Assembly (NCBI GenBank): GCA_009667805.1 | Contig: CM019063.1 | Span: forward strand, 85,959,877 to 86,023,876 | From: Leptobrachium leishanense | Taxonomy: Eukaryota > Chordata > Amphibia > Anura > Megophryidae | DNA length: 64,000 nucleotides | Direction of reading: 5' to 3' | Shown here: positions 46,105 through 57,170 of the stretch, piece after piece | Numbering within the stretch: position 1 is the first letter of the stretch | Layout of the letters: the number at the start of each line of letters is the position of its first letter | Made by a program: the position numbers and the translations under genes | Notes under the pieces: model-generated | Seen by the model: the letters and a program-made list of their open reading frames with translations, nothing else | The model's database searches: none | Told to the model about the DNA's origin: nothing

Positions 46105-48150
46105 ATTATTATTATTATTATTCTTTATTTATAAAGCGCCAGCATATTCCGCAGCGCTGTACAATAAGCACAGTATAGACAGGGTTACAATACATTGAAC
46201 AACATTTGACAAACAGTACAGGAGGAGATGAGGGCCCTATTCCCGTAGGAACTCACAATCTAGGAGGGTTGGGGTTGGAAACAGGAGGAGAGGACTGTAA
46301 GGTGAGAGTGATTGATGGTTGTGTCAGTGAGTTGGGTGGTAGGCTTCCCTAAATAGGAATGTTTTAAGGGAGCGTTTGAAGGAAGAGAAGTTAGGGGAAA
46401 GTCTGACAGTACGAGGGAGAGCGTTCCAGAGAGTGGGGGCTGCGCGTGAGAAATCCTGCAGTCTATCATGGGAAGAGGTGATGCGGGGAGAAGCTAGGCG
46501 CAGGTCACTGTTTGACCTTAGGGAGCGGGCTGGGGTATATCTGGTGATTAGTGAGGACAGGTAGTGGGGCACTGAGTTAGTGAGGGTTTTGTAGGTAAGG
46601 ATAAGGATTTTGAACTTAATTCTGCAGTGGATGGGGAGCCAGTGAAGGGACTCGCAGAGGGGAGCGGCAGAGACAGAGCGGCGGGTGAGGTGAATTAGCC
46701 TGGCGGAGGCGTTCAGGATGGATTGTAGGGGGGAGAGGCGGGACAGAGGGAGGCCAGATAAGAGATTATTGCAATAGTCGAGTCGGGAGATTACCAGGGC
46801 GTGTATGAGTTGTTTTGTGGTGACAGCGGTAAGAAATGGCCGAATTCTGGAAATATTACGCAGTTGGTATCGGCAGGAGGAGGAAAGAGACTGGATGTGG
46901 GGGATGAAGGAAAGAGCAGAGTCAAGTGTAACTCCAAGACAGCGAACTTGGTTTGATGGGGAGATGGTGATACCCTCCACCGTGATAGAGAAGTCAGGAG
47001 GTGGGGAGGCATTGGAGGGAGGAATAAGTAGGAGCTCAGTCTTTGACATGTTGATCTTTAGGTGGTGGGAGGTCATCCAGGAGGAGATGCCAGATAAACA
47101 GTCACTGACTTTTGAAAGGACAGGGGGAGAGAGATCAGGGGTAGAGAGGTAGATCTGAGTGTCATCAGCGTAGAGGTGGTAATTAAAGTCAAAGCAGTTG
47201 ATGATTTTGCCCAGGGAGGAGGTGTAGATGGAAAAGAGCAGAGGACCAAGGACAGAGCCTTGAGGTACACCAACAGATAGAGGCAATGAAGAGGAGGAGT
47301 TACCAGCAAAGGACACACAGAAGGACCTGTTGGATAAATAGGAGTCAACCCAAGCAAGTGCAGTGTCACCGAGACCCAGAGAGTTGAGGGTCTGTAGAAG
47401 GAGGGGGTGGTCAACAGGGTCAAAAGCAGCCGAGAGGTCAAGCAGGATGAGAATAGAATAGTGGCCGTGTTTTTTAGCAGTTAGGAGGTCATTGGTGACT
47501 TTGGTGAGGGCAGTTTCAGTTGAGTGTAGGGGACGGAAGCCAGATTGCAGGGGGTCAAGTAGGGAATTGGAGGACAGGAAGAGGGAGAGGCGGTTGAAGA
47601 CTAGTTTTTCTAAGAGCTTTGATGTGAAGGGAAGCAGGGATACAGGGCGGTAGTTGGATGGAGAGTTGGGGTCTAGGGATGGTTTCTTTAGTAAAGGGGT
47701 AACTAGCGCGTGTTTGAAGGCGGATGGAAAGGAGCCAGTGGAGAGAGATAGGTTGAAGATGTGTGTGAGAGCAGGGGTGAGGGAGGAGGAGAGGGGAGGA
47801 ATTAGATGTGAGGGAAAGGGGTCGAGCGGGCACGTGGTGAGATGTGAGGAGGACAATAAGGAATTGACTTCCTCCTCAGTGGCTGGGAGGAAGCGGCAGA
47901 GGGTGGCAGAGGGGACCTGTGGGAGTGGGGGTGGCAGATAACTATCTTGTGTTGGGATGTTGCTTCTGATATTAGAGTTTTACTGAGGAAGTAGTCTGCC
48001 AGGTCTTGAGCGCTGAAGGCAGCTGAGGGGGGATGTGCAGGTGGGTAGAGGAGGGTGTTGAAGGTGGACCAGAGCCGTTTAGGGTTGGAGGACAGCATAG
48101 ATATAAGAGATGAGAAGAAGGATTGTTCATATTTACCCACTTTTCTTTCT
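46105..48150 (-). mobile_element. L2-type non-LTR retrotransposon, 5' truncated
   Basis: On the minus strand the 3' untranslated part starts after 46324 with CTAGATTGTGAGTTCCTACG, then TTGTACAGCGCTGCGGAATA and GGCGCTTTATAAATAAAG, and ends in ATA-type repeats at 46107-46120. This is the L2-clade end shared by the SINEs at 7378 and 14851. The 5' break is near 48150, where purine-rich DNA begins. Confidence 0.85.
46324..48150 (-). pseudogene. L2 reverse transcriptase ORF2, frameshifted near its truncated start
   Basis: The protein would copy the LINE RNA. From 47856 the frame is open for 510 codons to the stop at 46324. Motifs in order are [33 protein letters not shown] (first catalytic Asp), [24 protein letters not shown], and the L2-type C-terminal segment [15 protein letters not shown] followed by ESLHWLPI. 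Thr is replaced by Pro in the usual FDTVDH, giving FDPVDH. The upstream part (RLWSTFNTLL, then [10 protein letters not shown]) is readable in another frame, so a frameshift lies between about 47905 and 47950. The endonuclease is lost by truncation. No other stop is seen. Confidence 0.88.
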
Positions 48151-48299
48151 TGGGGATTTCCACACCCACCCCAGGAGGCAGTTTGAACTATCCAATCAAC
48201 ATGCATTCCAAGGAATAGATAAAAATGCACTGAGCATGTGCGACTGCGTTGCTTCACCTCCCTCCTGCACTGTGAGCTGAAGGGAGGGGGCGGCTGAGT

Positions 48300-48655
48300 G
48301 CCATTCCAATCTGTAACTCTTTCACCCCCAGCTACTACAGAGACAGGGAAGGACAGAAATCCATGTACACAGGGGAGAAAAAGAGACAGCAGAGAGAGAG
48401 AGAGGCACAGCAAAAAAGAGCAGAGACATAGCAAGAAAAGGTAAAAAGAGAAAGACAGCAAGATAAAGCAGAGAAAGCACAAGAAAAAGCACAAGCAAGA
48501 GTGTGAGAGTGAGTGACTGTGTGAGGGAGTTTGAGTGAGACAATGAGTATGTAAACCATGAAAGAGCGCAATTGAGTGAGTGTGTGTGTGAGAGAGCATG
48601 AGTGTGTCAGCATGTCAGTGGGAGAGTGAGAGAGCATGAGTGTGTCTTGCTTTCA
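48300..48655. repeat. Purine-rich low-complexity tract
   Basis: GAGAGAGAG, GAAAAAG and GTGTGAGAG steps dominate. Open frames on the minus strand (for example 48335-48637) are low-complexity translations of this tract and not genes. Confidence 0.8.
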
Positions 48656-48801
48656 CAGTTGCAGAGATGCTAATATTCAGTTCCTCAGTTTCCCCATTCT
48701 GAGGTCATCAGCGTGCACAGGTTTTCATGTGCACAGCTTGTGGTAGTTCATGAGAAGCTTTGATGGGTGGAGTAGTGGGTGGAGTAGTGGGTGGGGAGGA
48801 G

Positions 48802-49382
48802 TGTCACGGTTCCCGGATCCCACCACGCAGTCCTTAACGCCCAACACTCCACAGAGCCCAAAAGCTACCAACAGAGTAGCCGTAGAAGAATCCCTAACTG
48901 TCTGGTCCTTAGAATTGGCCAGGTATACTAGCTAGACAGAAAGGGTTAATCAAAGACAATGTCGAAATACAAAACCAGGTTAGCAACACAGGGGTAGTCA
49001 GACGAGCCAGAATCAGGAATACAGAGTATAGAATAGTGAAATGGAATAGCCGGGTCGATATCAGTGCAGAATCGTAGTACAAGAAAATATTCTAGGGCAA
49101 CGGAAGGCAGAATAGTCAGAAAACAAGCAGAGGTAAATAACAAGTTAAATCACGAGAGAATTCAGGTACAAGGAGCTCAGGTATGGATAACCACAATCTG
49201 GCACTGCTGAGAAGGAACTGAGGGTTTTTAAAGACCTTCACCAGACCGCGTCCCCTCTCAAGACGCGCCTCACGCAGCCACCTCCCTGCCTGTCTCTATT
49301 TAAACCATGCGTTGGTCAGCGAGCAGCATCAGACATGCTGCCTTCAAGCACACTGGAGAGGCTGGAAGCCCCCAACGTTACA
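48802..49382 (-). repeat. Gypsy-2 3' LTR
   Basis: It is 581 bp with TG...CA ends. A purine-rich stretch (minus strand of about 49386-49400) precedes it. The pol frame ends at 49316, inside the LTR. Confidence 0.92.
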
Positions 49383-51433
49383 GTACCCCTCTCTCCACGG
49401 GAGGCCACCGGACGACCAACAGGACAAGAGGCAGGACGACCACCAGGGCGAGTGGCAGGACGACCACCAGGGCGAGTGACAGGACAACCACCAGGGTGAT
49501 CGGGGTGCGAGGCATGGAACGCCCTGACCAACCTAGAGGCAGACATGTTGGAAGCCGGAATCCAGGACCGGTCCTCCGGACCATAACCCACCCAATCGAC
49601 CAAGTACTGCAGAGCACCCCTGAACAGCCTAGAATCCAGAACTCTCCTAACCTCATACTCTGTTTCTCCATCAACCTGAATAGGTGGAGGAGGAGGAACG
49701 ACCCACGTGTACCTGTTACACAACAAAGGCTTCAGTAGGGAGGTGTGGAAGACGTTTTGCAAGCGAAGATGTTTAGGAAGGGCAAGAGCATAAGCCACAG
49801 GGTTAACGCGGCGAATGATCTTGTATGGACCTATAGACCGAGGTGCCATTTTCATTGAAGGCACCCACAACTTCACGTTCCTAGTGGACAACCCAACTCT
49901 ATCCCCCACGTTATAGGAAGGAGCTCGTACATCGTGTCGCATGGTGGGCCACCAGAACTGTCTGGAGATACTGGTAAGAGTCTTAGTAATACCAGGATGA
50001 CCTGCTGGTTTAGAATCATGAAACATTATGAGTAATTCTTGTCTTTCCTTTTCAGGTACAAACAACATATCTGGAGGCTTGTCAGGTGGAGCCCCCAGTT
50101 GAGCTGCCTGGAGGCGTTCCAGGAAAGGCGAGGAAACAGACAAAACCGTGGAAGCCACAATACATTCAGGAGGAGCTATAGGATTGTGGTCTTGTGTATT
50201 TGATTCATACGGGTCATATTGACGAGATAAGGCATCAGCCTTTACATAGTGGTCACCTGGTCTGTAAGTCAATACAAAATTAAACCGAGACAGTAGTAAT
50301 GACCACCTGGCCTGTCTCGAGTTCAAACGTTTAGCATCCCCGATGTACGTAAGGTTCTTATGATCAGTGATTATCAACAAAGGGTCAAGAGTACCTTCCA
50401 ACAAATGTCTCCACTCTGACAGGGCAGACACAATAGCAAGCAATTCTCTGTTACCGATATCATAATTGCATTCTGCTGGTGATAATTTTCTTGAAAAGAA
50501 CCCACAAGGATGTAGAGGTTTCCCTGGAGACTCTCTTTGAGATAGGACAGCCCCAATGCCTATCTTGGAAGCATCAACCTCAAGAACAAATGGAATCCTG
50601 GGATCAGGATGCAGTAACACGGGAGCGGAAGTGAAAGCCTGTTTGAGAGCTTCGATTGCCTGTTTGGATTGTGAAGACCAGACCTGGTTCTTCAGACCTT
50701 TACGGGTCATATTAATGATAGGAGAGGCTACAGTGGAATAATTCTTGATAAATCTCTTATAATAGTTGGAAAACCCCAGAAACCTCTGTATGGCTTTGAG
50801 GCCTTGAGGGAGAGGCCATTCTGAGATGGCCGTGAGTTTGGAAGGATCCATCTCAAAACCTTCTGGAGTGATAATGTACCCAAGAAATTTTACAGTAGTA
50901 ATGTCGAATAAACACTTCTCCAGTTTGCAATAAAGACCATTGTCTAGTAATTTTGCTAATACCTGTCTGACATGTTCATGGTGGGTTTTCAGATCGGGAG
51001 AGTAAATCAATATATCGTCTAGGTATACTATAACAAAGGATTGTAAGAAATCTCTGAGCACATCATTAATAAAATCTTGAAATACAGCTGGAGCATTACA
51101 AAGACCAAAAGGCATGACCAGATATTCATAATGCCCACTCCTGGTGTTAAATGCTGTTTTCCACTCATGCCCTTCTTTTATACGCATCAGGTTGTAAGCC
51201 CCTCTTAAATCGAGTTTAGTGTATACTGCTGATCCCCTTAACCTGTCGAACAATTCTGATATGAGAGGGATAGGGTACACGTTCTTGATGGTGATCTTGT
51301 TAAGCCCCCTATAATCGATACACGGGCGTAAATCTCCTTCTTTTTTCGACACGAAAAAGAACCCAGCCCCTGCTGGAGAAGAGGAACGTCTGATAAAACC
51401 TCTCTCCAAATTCACCTTTATGTACTCCTCCAT
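49316..51433 (-). pseudogene. Gypsy-2 pol: reverse transcriptase-RNase H joined to chromodomain
   Basis: The frame stays open for 705 codons. It has reverse transcriptase motifs [21 protein letters not shown] and YLDDILIY, then RNase H (LEVDAS, GNRELLAI, ITDHKNL, KADALSRQ) and the start of the integrase zinc-finger region (SISRQFWWPTMRHDV). It then jumps to APSYNVGDRVGLSTRN, the integrase C-terminus, and to the chromodomain [17 protein letters not shown]. The whole DDE core is absent, compared with Gypsy-1 31651-32366, but the join at about 49930 keeps frame. A run of GGRPA-like repeats follows the chromodomain. An in-frame TAG near 51449 cuts it off from the upstream part. It could not integrate by itself. 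Confidence 0.88.
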
Positions 51434-52075
51434 GATTTGGTTCTCCTTTATCTATAGAGGATATACTTTGCCTCGAGGAGGCATGGTACCTGGATGAATA
51501 TCTATGCGCAATCATACGGCCTATGTGGGGGTAGTTTCTCTGCCTCTCTTTTATCAAATACAGCCCTTAGGTCGGCATACTGGTCAGGAACCTCTGTAGA
51601 CAATGGGGGAGCTGTAGGTGTGTTCAGGGCACCAATATGTTGAATGGGTATTAAACAAGTCCCAAAACAAGTAGGACTCCAAGACAGTATCTCTCCCTTA
51701 GCCCAATCAATAACAGGATTATGTGCCACCAACCAAGGGAAACCAAGCACAACATGATTGGAAGGTGAACGGGTAACCTGAAATATGATCTCTTCTTTAT
51801 GTAAGAGACCAGTGGTAAGAACCACTGTGACCATATCGTGAGTAATCCTAGGCAGGATAACGGCCTGCCGTCTATGGCTTCGATGGCTAAGGGTGTCTCT
51901 CTTACAACCAGAGGGAGAGAAATGGAAGAAGCGTATTCAACATAGATAAAGTTACCAGCAGCCCCAGAATCAACAAAAGCGGTAGTATGCATGGTCTTGG
52001 TCTCCCAAGCCACGGATACTGGTAACATAAGTTTAGTGTCTTTGACAGGAGACATGCACGTCACACCCAAGGCCT
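51434..52075 (-). pseudogene. Gypsy-2 protease and start of reverse transcriptase, frameshifted
   Basis: The protease motif VDSGAAGNF is present (frame 51651-52070). One missing G near 51852, compared with 35208, and one missing base near 51505 shift the frame. A TAG stop near 51449 replaces a Ser codon of Gypsy-1. The region resumes with [19 protein letters not shown] in another frame. The product could not be made as one polyprotein. Confidence 0.8.
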
Positions 52076-52090
52076 GTCTCCTCAGCTGCC

Positions 52091-53459
52091 TTAGGTGCAG
52101 TAGTTTTCCGACTTATCATGCATTCTAGGGCGAGTGGGACATTGAAGTCGTACATGTCCTTTTAAACCACAATACAGGCACAATCCCTCCCGAAGATGCC
52201 TTGTTCTCTCTTCCTCTGTAAGCCTAGTATGGCCTAGTTGCATAGGCTCAGAGGGAGGAGATAACTCTCTGGGTGGTGCCTGAAAGACAGGGGCCAACCT
52301 TGGTAACGGTCTCTTAGGTTTCTCTCTTGGGGTTCTTCTGTCCCTTATCTGATCATCCAGATCTATACAATAGTCAATGAGTTCACTCAATACCTCAGGT
52401 AATTTACGAGGAGCCAATTCATGCATCAATGACTCTGATAACCCCTCCATAAAAGCCAGAACCAGAGCCTCATTTGTCCAGTTCACGTCAGAAACCAACG
52501 TTTTAAATTCTATGGCATAATCAGACACAGTCCTGTTCACTTGACGTATGCGGAACAAGGATTTGCCAGCTACCTTGGCCTTTCTGGCAGGCTTAAATGT
52601 ACGTGTTAAGGCTAGGGTCAGACTGAGGCAGTGCGAACGCGCGTTCTGGCGCACATAATCACGGCCGCACTAGCAGCAGATGACGGGCAATGACAGCCAA
52701 TATACGAAGTACGGTCGCACAAAAGTCCGGCCGCGCAACGCAAGTGGAAAATGAACGCATTTTTTCGAGAACGTTAAACCGCTGGTACTGACGTACAGAG
52801 TGCGCTGCGGCCGCATAGCAGCGTGTGTGCGTGATTAGGAGATGTCAGACGCTGCTAGTGTGCGGCCAACATAACGTTCAAACAGCCGGATTTCCCTAGA
52901 CTTCTTTTCACCCCATCGTCATGAAATACGTCCAGAATTGCGCATCGTCTGACCACTTAAGCGTATTCCGTGAAAAAATGCGTGCGCACGCATCGACGTA
53001 CATTTTGACGGTGGCCGCAGAAAATGCGCTCATCTGTCCCTAGCCTTATTCGGGCTATGAATTCTTTATAGTTCTGTACGATAGGCTTCTCTGCCTCCCA
53101 TAAAGGATTCGCCCATGTCAACGCTCTGCCAGACAGATGGTTAATAATGAACCCCCCTTTGGCTATGTCAGTGATAAACATTTGTGGATTTAATTTAAAA
53201 TGAATATCCACATGGACCAAAAATCCCCGGCACTCCGAGGGAGTACCGTCAAACCTCATAGGAGCGGTCATGTGTACCTGGGATGTCTGAACGACAGGGG
53301 ACACAGGTATAGCAAGCGGAGGTGCAACCCCAGCTGGTTCCAGGTGAGCCGTACGAGTCAGGATAGTTTGTAAGGCGAGAGCAAACTGATCCTATGGTCC
53401 TGCTCATCCTGTCTGGATACAAAGGTACTCAAATGCTGTGTTAAGTTTGCGGGATCCAT
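52091..53459 (-). pseudogene. Gypsy-2 gag, split by an H1 MITE
   Basis: The start codon at 53459-53457 lies 16 nt from the 5' LTR (MDPA...). A 4-nt loss near 53392, compared with Gypsy-1, shifts the frame. The part from 53304 holds MRFDGTPSECRGFLVHVD and HLSGRALTWANPLW. It is cut by the MITE at 52609-53045, then continues with [12 protein letters not shown] to the zinc knuckle [14 protein letters not shown], a clear CX2CX4HX4C motif that is intact here but frameshifted in Gypsy-1. Confidence 0.85.
52609..53045. mobile_element. PIF/Harbinger-like MITE, family H1, copy 4, nested in Gypsy-2 gag
   Basis: It begins AGGCTAGGGTCAGACTGAGG and ends CTGTCCCTAGCC, with TTA on both sides (52606-52608 and 53046-53048). 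Gypsy-1 has the unoccupied site near 35945-35965. Taking out the MITE and one TTA gives a site of the same length. Confidence 0.85.
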
Positions 53460-53463
53460 TTTG

Positions 53464-53475
53464 GCCAGATCATAA
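53464..53475 (-). promoter_or_regulatory. Putative self-priming primer-binding site of Gypsy-2
   Basis: After the LTR the minus strand reads TTATGATCTGGC. It pairs with GCCAGATCGT (minus 53876-53867) over 10 positions, counting one G-U pair where Gypsy-1 has G-C. Confidence 0.45.
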
Positions 53476-54056
53476 TGTCACGGTTCCCGGATCCCACCAC
53501 GCAGTCCTTAACGCCCAACACTCCATAGAGCCCAAAAGCTACCAACAGAGTAGCCGTAGAAGAATCCCTAACTGTCTGGTCCTTAGAATCGGCCAGGAAT
53601 ACTAGCTAGACAGAAAGGGTTAATCAAAGACAATGTCGAAATACAAAACCAGGTTAGCAACACGGGGGTAGTCAGACGAGCCAGAATCAGGAATACAAAG
53701 TATAGAATAGTCAAATGGAATAGCCGGGTCGATATCAGTGCAGAAGCGTAGTACAAGAAAATAGTCTAGGGCAACGGAAGGCAGAATAGTCAGAAAACAA
53801 GCAGAGGTCAATAACAGGTTAAATCACGAGAGAATTCAGGTACAAGGAGCTCAGGTATGGATAACCACGATCTGGCACTGCTGAGAAGGAACTGAGGGTT
53901 TTTAAAGACCTTCACCAGACTCGCCCCTCTGTCAAGCCACGCCTCATGCAGCCACCTCCCTGCCTGTCTCTATTTAAACCGGGCGTTGGTAAGCGAGCAG
54001 CATCAGACATGCTGCCTTCAAGCACACTGGAGAGGCTGGAAGCCCCCAACGTTACA
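53476..54056 (-). repeat. Gypsy-2 5' LTR
   Basis: It is 581 bp with TG...CA ends. A TATA-like element (minus CTTTAAAAACC, 53899-53906) lies about 27 nt upstream of the GCCAGATCGT match, as in Gypsy-1. Confidence 0.92.
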
Positions 54057-54236
54057 AGGAGGCGGGGAATATCCAGGAAGTAGGAGCTGAAGAAACACCC
54101 CTAGCTGAGGGGCGTCACTAGAACAGATGAAATGACAGAGTTTAAAGCAAGAAAATTTTTTTTTTTACACATTTTTAAAAACTTTTATTGATTCATTCTA
54201 GTTTGTCTAAAGGTATAAAAATGTTTAAACGTCAAC

Positions 54237-54375
54237 GTAGAAACATAGAAACATAGAAAAATGTCGGCAGATAAGAACCTTTCGGCCCATCTAGTCTGCC
54301 CAATTACATGGATACTTTACCTGGATTTATCTTTTGTTTAGGCTAGCCTTATGCCTATCCCATGCTTGCTTAAAT
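54237..54375 (-). repeat. CR1 3' tail fragment
   Basis: It shows the TAGAAACATAGAAACATAG tail and AAGAACCTTTCGGCCCATC, and stops after CATGCTTGCTTAAAT. No ORF remains. Confidence 0.75.
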
Positions 54376-54813
54376 AAAATGCCCTGTTTGGTCCAGGCCT
54401 GTTCTGGCTCTCTTGCAGGATACCTCAGGTATACCTACTGACGAGTCCTGTGCTCCCCTCTATAAGGGTGGAGCTCCCATAAATAAATAAATAAATAATT
54501 GACGCACCTTCAGAGGCTGAATGGAACCCGTCAATTAGGAACGGGAGCTACCGGTACAGACTGCACTGCACAGCAAAGGACAACGGAAAGGCAACGGAAA
54601 GGCAAAGGAATCACTAACGTTTTTTTTAACCTGTTAGTGTTCGGAATATAATATGGTTGCCCGCGCTAGGGTCACTTAACCTAACGTTATTGCTCACACA
54701 GCTGAGCACTAATGTTACCATTAAGTATGTAATAGGACCCATATAGTTTAAGTTATATTGATCATGTGCAAGTGCTGTTGAAGATCAAGTTAGGAAGAAA
54801 CTATCCTGAGGGA
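54376..54813. other. Unassigned stretch
   Basis: A short AAAT repeat (about 54478-54498) and a decayed MITE-like part (54600-54745, AACCTGTTAGTG) are seen. No gene. Confidence 0.45.
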
Positions 54814-54821
54814 GCTTGGCC

Positions 54822-56217
54822 TAGGGATGTGCATTTTGAGTTTCGGAATTTCGGAATTTTCACGAAATTTCTCGATTCGTGCATTCGGATTCGGACGATT
54901 TTCTGAAAATTTTCGGATCCGAAAACAGCGGATCCGAACAAATTTCCGAGCCGAAACGAAAACTTTTCGGAATTTTCGAATGGACTAGAAATGTGTAAAA
55001 TCAAAATAAATTTTCGTTACATTCGTGATTTCGGCTCCATTCCTGATTTCGGTTCCATTTCAGTAATTACAGACATCGTATTTTTCGGTTTTATCGCTAA
55101 TTTTGTATCATTCCCATCTCAATGTATCCTTCCTGGAAAACCAGAGAAATCTCAATGTATCCTTCTTGTAAAACATGAGAAATCTCAATGTATCCGTCTT
55201 GTAAAACCAGAGAAATCTCAATGTATCCTTCCTGGAAAACCAGAGAAATCTCAATGTATCCTTCCCGGGAAACCAGAGAAATCTCAATGTATCCTTCTTG
55301 TAAAACATGAGAAATCTCAATGTATCCTTCTTATAAAACATGAGAAATCTCAATGTATCCTTCTTGTAAAACCAGAGAAATCTCAATGTATCCTTCCTGG
55401 AAAACCAAAGAAATCTCAATGTATCCTTCCTGGGAAACCAGAGAAATCTCAATGTATCCTTCTTGTAAAACATGAGAAATCTCAATGTATCCTTCCTGGA
55501 AAACCAGAGAAATCTCAATGTATCCTTCCCGGGAAACCAGAGAAATCTCAATGTATCCTTCTTGTAAAACATGAGAAATCTCAATGTATCCTTCTTATAA
55601 AACATGAGAAATCTCAATGTATCCTTCTTGTAAAACCAGAGAAATCTCAATGTATCCTTCCTGGAAAACCAAAGAAATCTCAATGTATCCTTCCTGGGAA
55701 ACCAGAGAAATCTCAATGTATCCTTCTTGTAAAACATGAGAAATCTCAATGTACACTTCTCGGGAAACCAGAGAAATCTCAATGTATCCTTCTTGTAAAA
55801 CATGAGAAATCTCAATTTATCCTTCTTGTAAAACATGAGAAATCTCAATGGCAGAATTATCGTATCGGCAGAATTATCGTATCGGCAGAATTATCTTTTC
55901 AACAGAATTATCGTATCGTCAGAATTATCAGATCCGAAAAAACATTCGTTTACATCAAAACGAATAGACACTTTGAAACGAGGAGAACAGACGTTCCGAA
56001 GAACACGAAAATTTCCAAAATCACGAAAAAAGAGTCGATATGAAAAACAAGCAGACCCGAAAACACGAAAATGGGCGATATACGGAAAAAAAAGTCGATA
56101 CGAAAAATGAACCGAAACGAACCGGACCGAAACAGAAATCGGCTGAAACGAGCCGAAACGAAAATTTACAAAATCCGAACAAAGCGAACCGAAAAAAAAA
56201 ATTGGTTCACAAGTCTA
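54822..56217. mobile_element. hAT-like transposon with a 33-bp minisatellite
   Basis: The ends are TAGGGATGTGCATTTTGAG and, inverted, TAGACTTGTGAACC. A perfect 8-bp duplication GCTTGGCC flanks it (54814-54821 and 56218-56225). Both ends are followed by runs of TTCGGA-like and CCGAAA-like sequence. The interior holds the array at 55111-55853 and short repeats of CAGAATTATCGTATCG (55853-55925). No transposase. Confidence 0.88.
55111..55853. repeat. 33-bp minisatellite made of Rex1 tail sequence, about 22 copies
   Basis: Each unit contains GAGAAATCTCAATGTATCC, the core of the Rex1 3' tail at 23700. Variants alternate between AAACCAGAG and AAACATGAG. A block of eight units (264 bp) is repeated: 55261-55524 recurs from 55525 almost without change, so there is higher-order structure. 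As 33 is a multiple of three, frames stay open on both strands (54991-56043 plus, 55108-55848 minus). The products are 11-residue repeats such as KPEKSQCILPG. I regard them as non-coding. Confidence 0.92.
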
Positions 56218-56225
56218 GCTTGGCC

Positions 56226-57167
56226 CAGATAGACAAGACTGGTATAAGCAAAGAGAGTCAAAAGACATCCTCTAAAAGAAAATCTAAAACGTAGTTTCTT
56301 TAATATAAATCTAATAAAACTTCAAACCACACACTCAGACGACATAAAATACATGTATACTAAGCTCAAAAAAGAGAGTTAAAGCTAAAAAAATGCCAAA
56401 TGTTAGACGTGGAAACAGTGATTTCTCGACAGATGTGTCATTATTAGACAGGTAGGAAAGCAGGCATTCAAGGGTCTGCATAGGATAGAAGGAAAAAAGA
56501 ATAAACCGCACTGTATCTGAAGAAATCAAAGCTAATCATGCACCAATAAATATACATAGCCGTAGCTACATATGGAGAAATTAATAGGCTGGTATGGCTG
56601 AGAGCGCTCTATAACAGTTACCTACTACAGTTGCCAAACAGACATCATTATGTCCTGGCTAACGTCTGAAATGTCATATGTTGCTGTAAATTACAAAAGG
56701 TTGCTCAACGCGTTTTGTCATAATCTGTCACCATCAGGAGCTAGGGATCAGGTAACTTGTAAGCAGAGAATCTAGAGAGAGTCACTGACTGAATACTGCA
56801 ATCACTGAGCAGCATATCATATCACCTGTGCTGTGCCATCAAACCTGCAGGTCTATTCAAAGAAAGGTGAAATTCAGGAAAATTGACAGGAGAAGTGAAA
56901 ATTCTAGGTAAAACAGCCGAACCAGAAAAATTCTCCCATTTATCTCACTTTCCAAATTGGCTATTTGGTCTAGATTGTTCTCTTCCCCTGTCAGTTCTCC
57001 TGGTTTTCACCTTTCTCTGAATAACCCTGATTACCTGTTAGGGGTGCTGGAGGACCACTGTTCTAGGTAAAAAAAAAAAAAAAAAAACAGTTTATCAAAG
57101 GCCTGTAATCATTTTTATCCTTCTATATTGATGATATGTATGGGTTCTTGGGGCACTTATAGAACAC
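56226..57167. other. Unassigned region with a foldback MITE
   Basis: A family F foldback lies at about 56850-57028 (GGTCTATTCAAAGAAAGG at the left, CTCTGAATAACCCTG at the right). A poly-A run is at 57068-57088. The rest has no gene; 56790-56830 is shared with 43673-43714. Confidence 0.5.
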
Positions 57168-57170
57168 TAT

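Larger units (their letters stand above)
48802..54056 (-). mobile_element. Gypsy-2: Ty3/gypsy chromovirus, integrase core deleted
   Basis: The LTRs are 48802-49382 and 53476-54056, with AGGAG on both sides (48797-48801 and 54057-54061). It is of the same family as Gypsy-1 and also on the minus strand. The two LTRs differ at roughly 20 or more of 581 positions, so it is clearly older than Gypsy-1. About 715 bp of integrase are missing. An H1 MITE sits in gag (52609-53045). Frameshifts and a stop affect protease and gag. Confidence 0.92.

Noticed and set aside
48335..48637. Leucine-rich membrane protein on the minus strand
   Set aside because: It is a translation of a GA-rich low-complexity tract, which gives Leu, Ser and Phe runs by chance.
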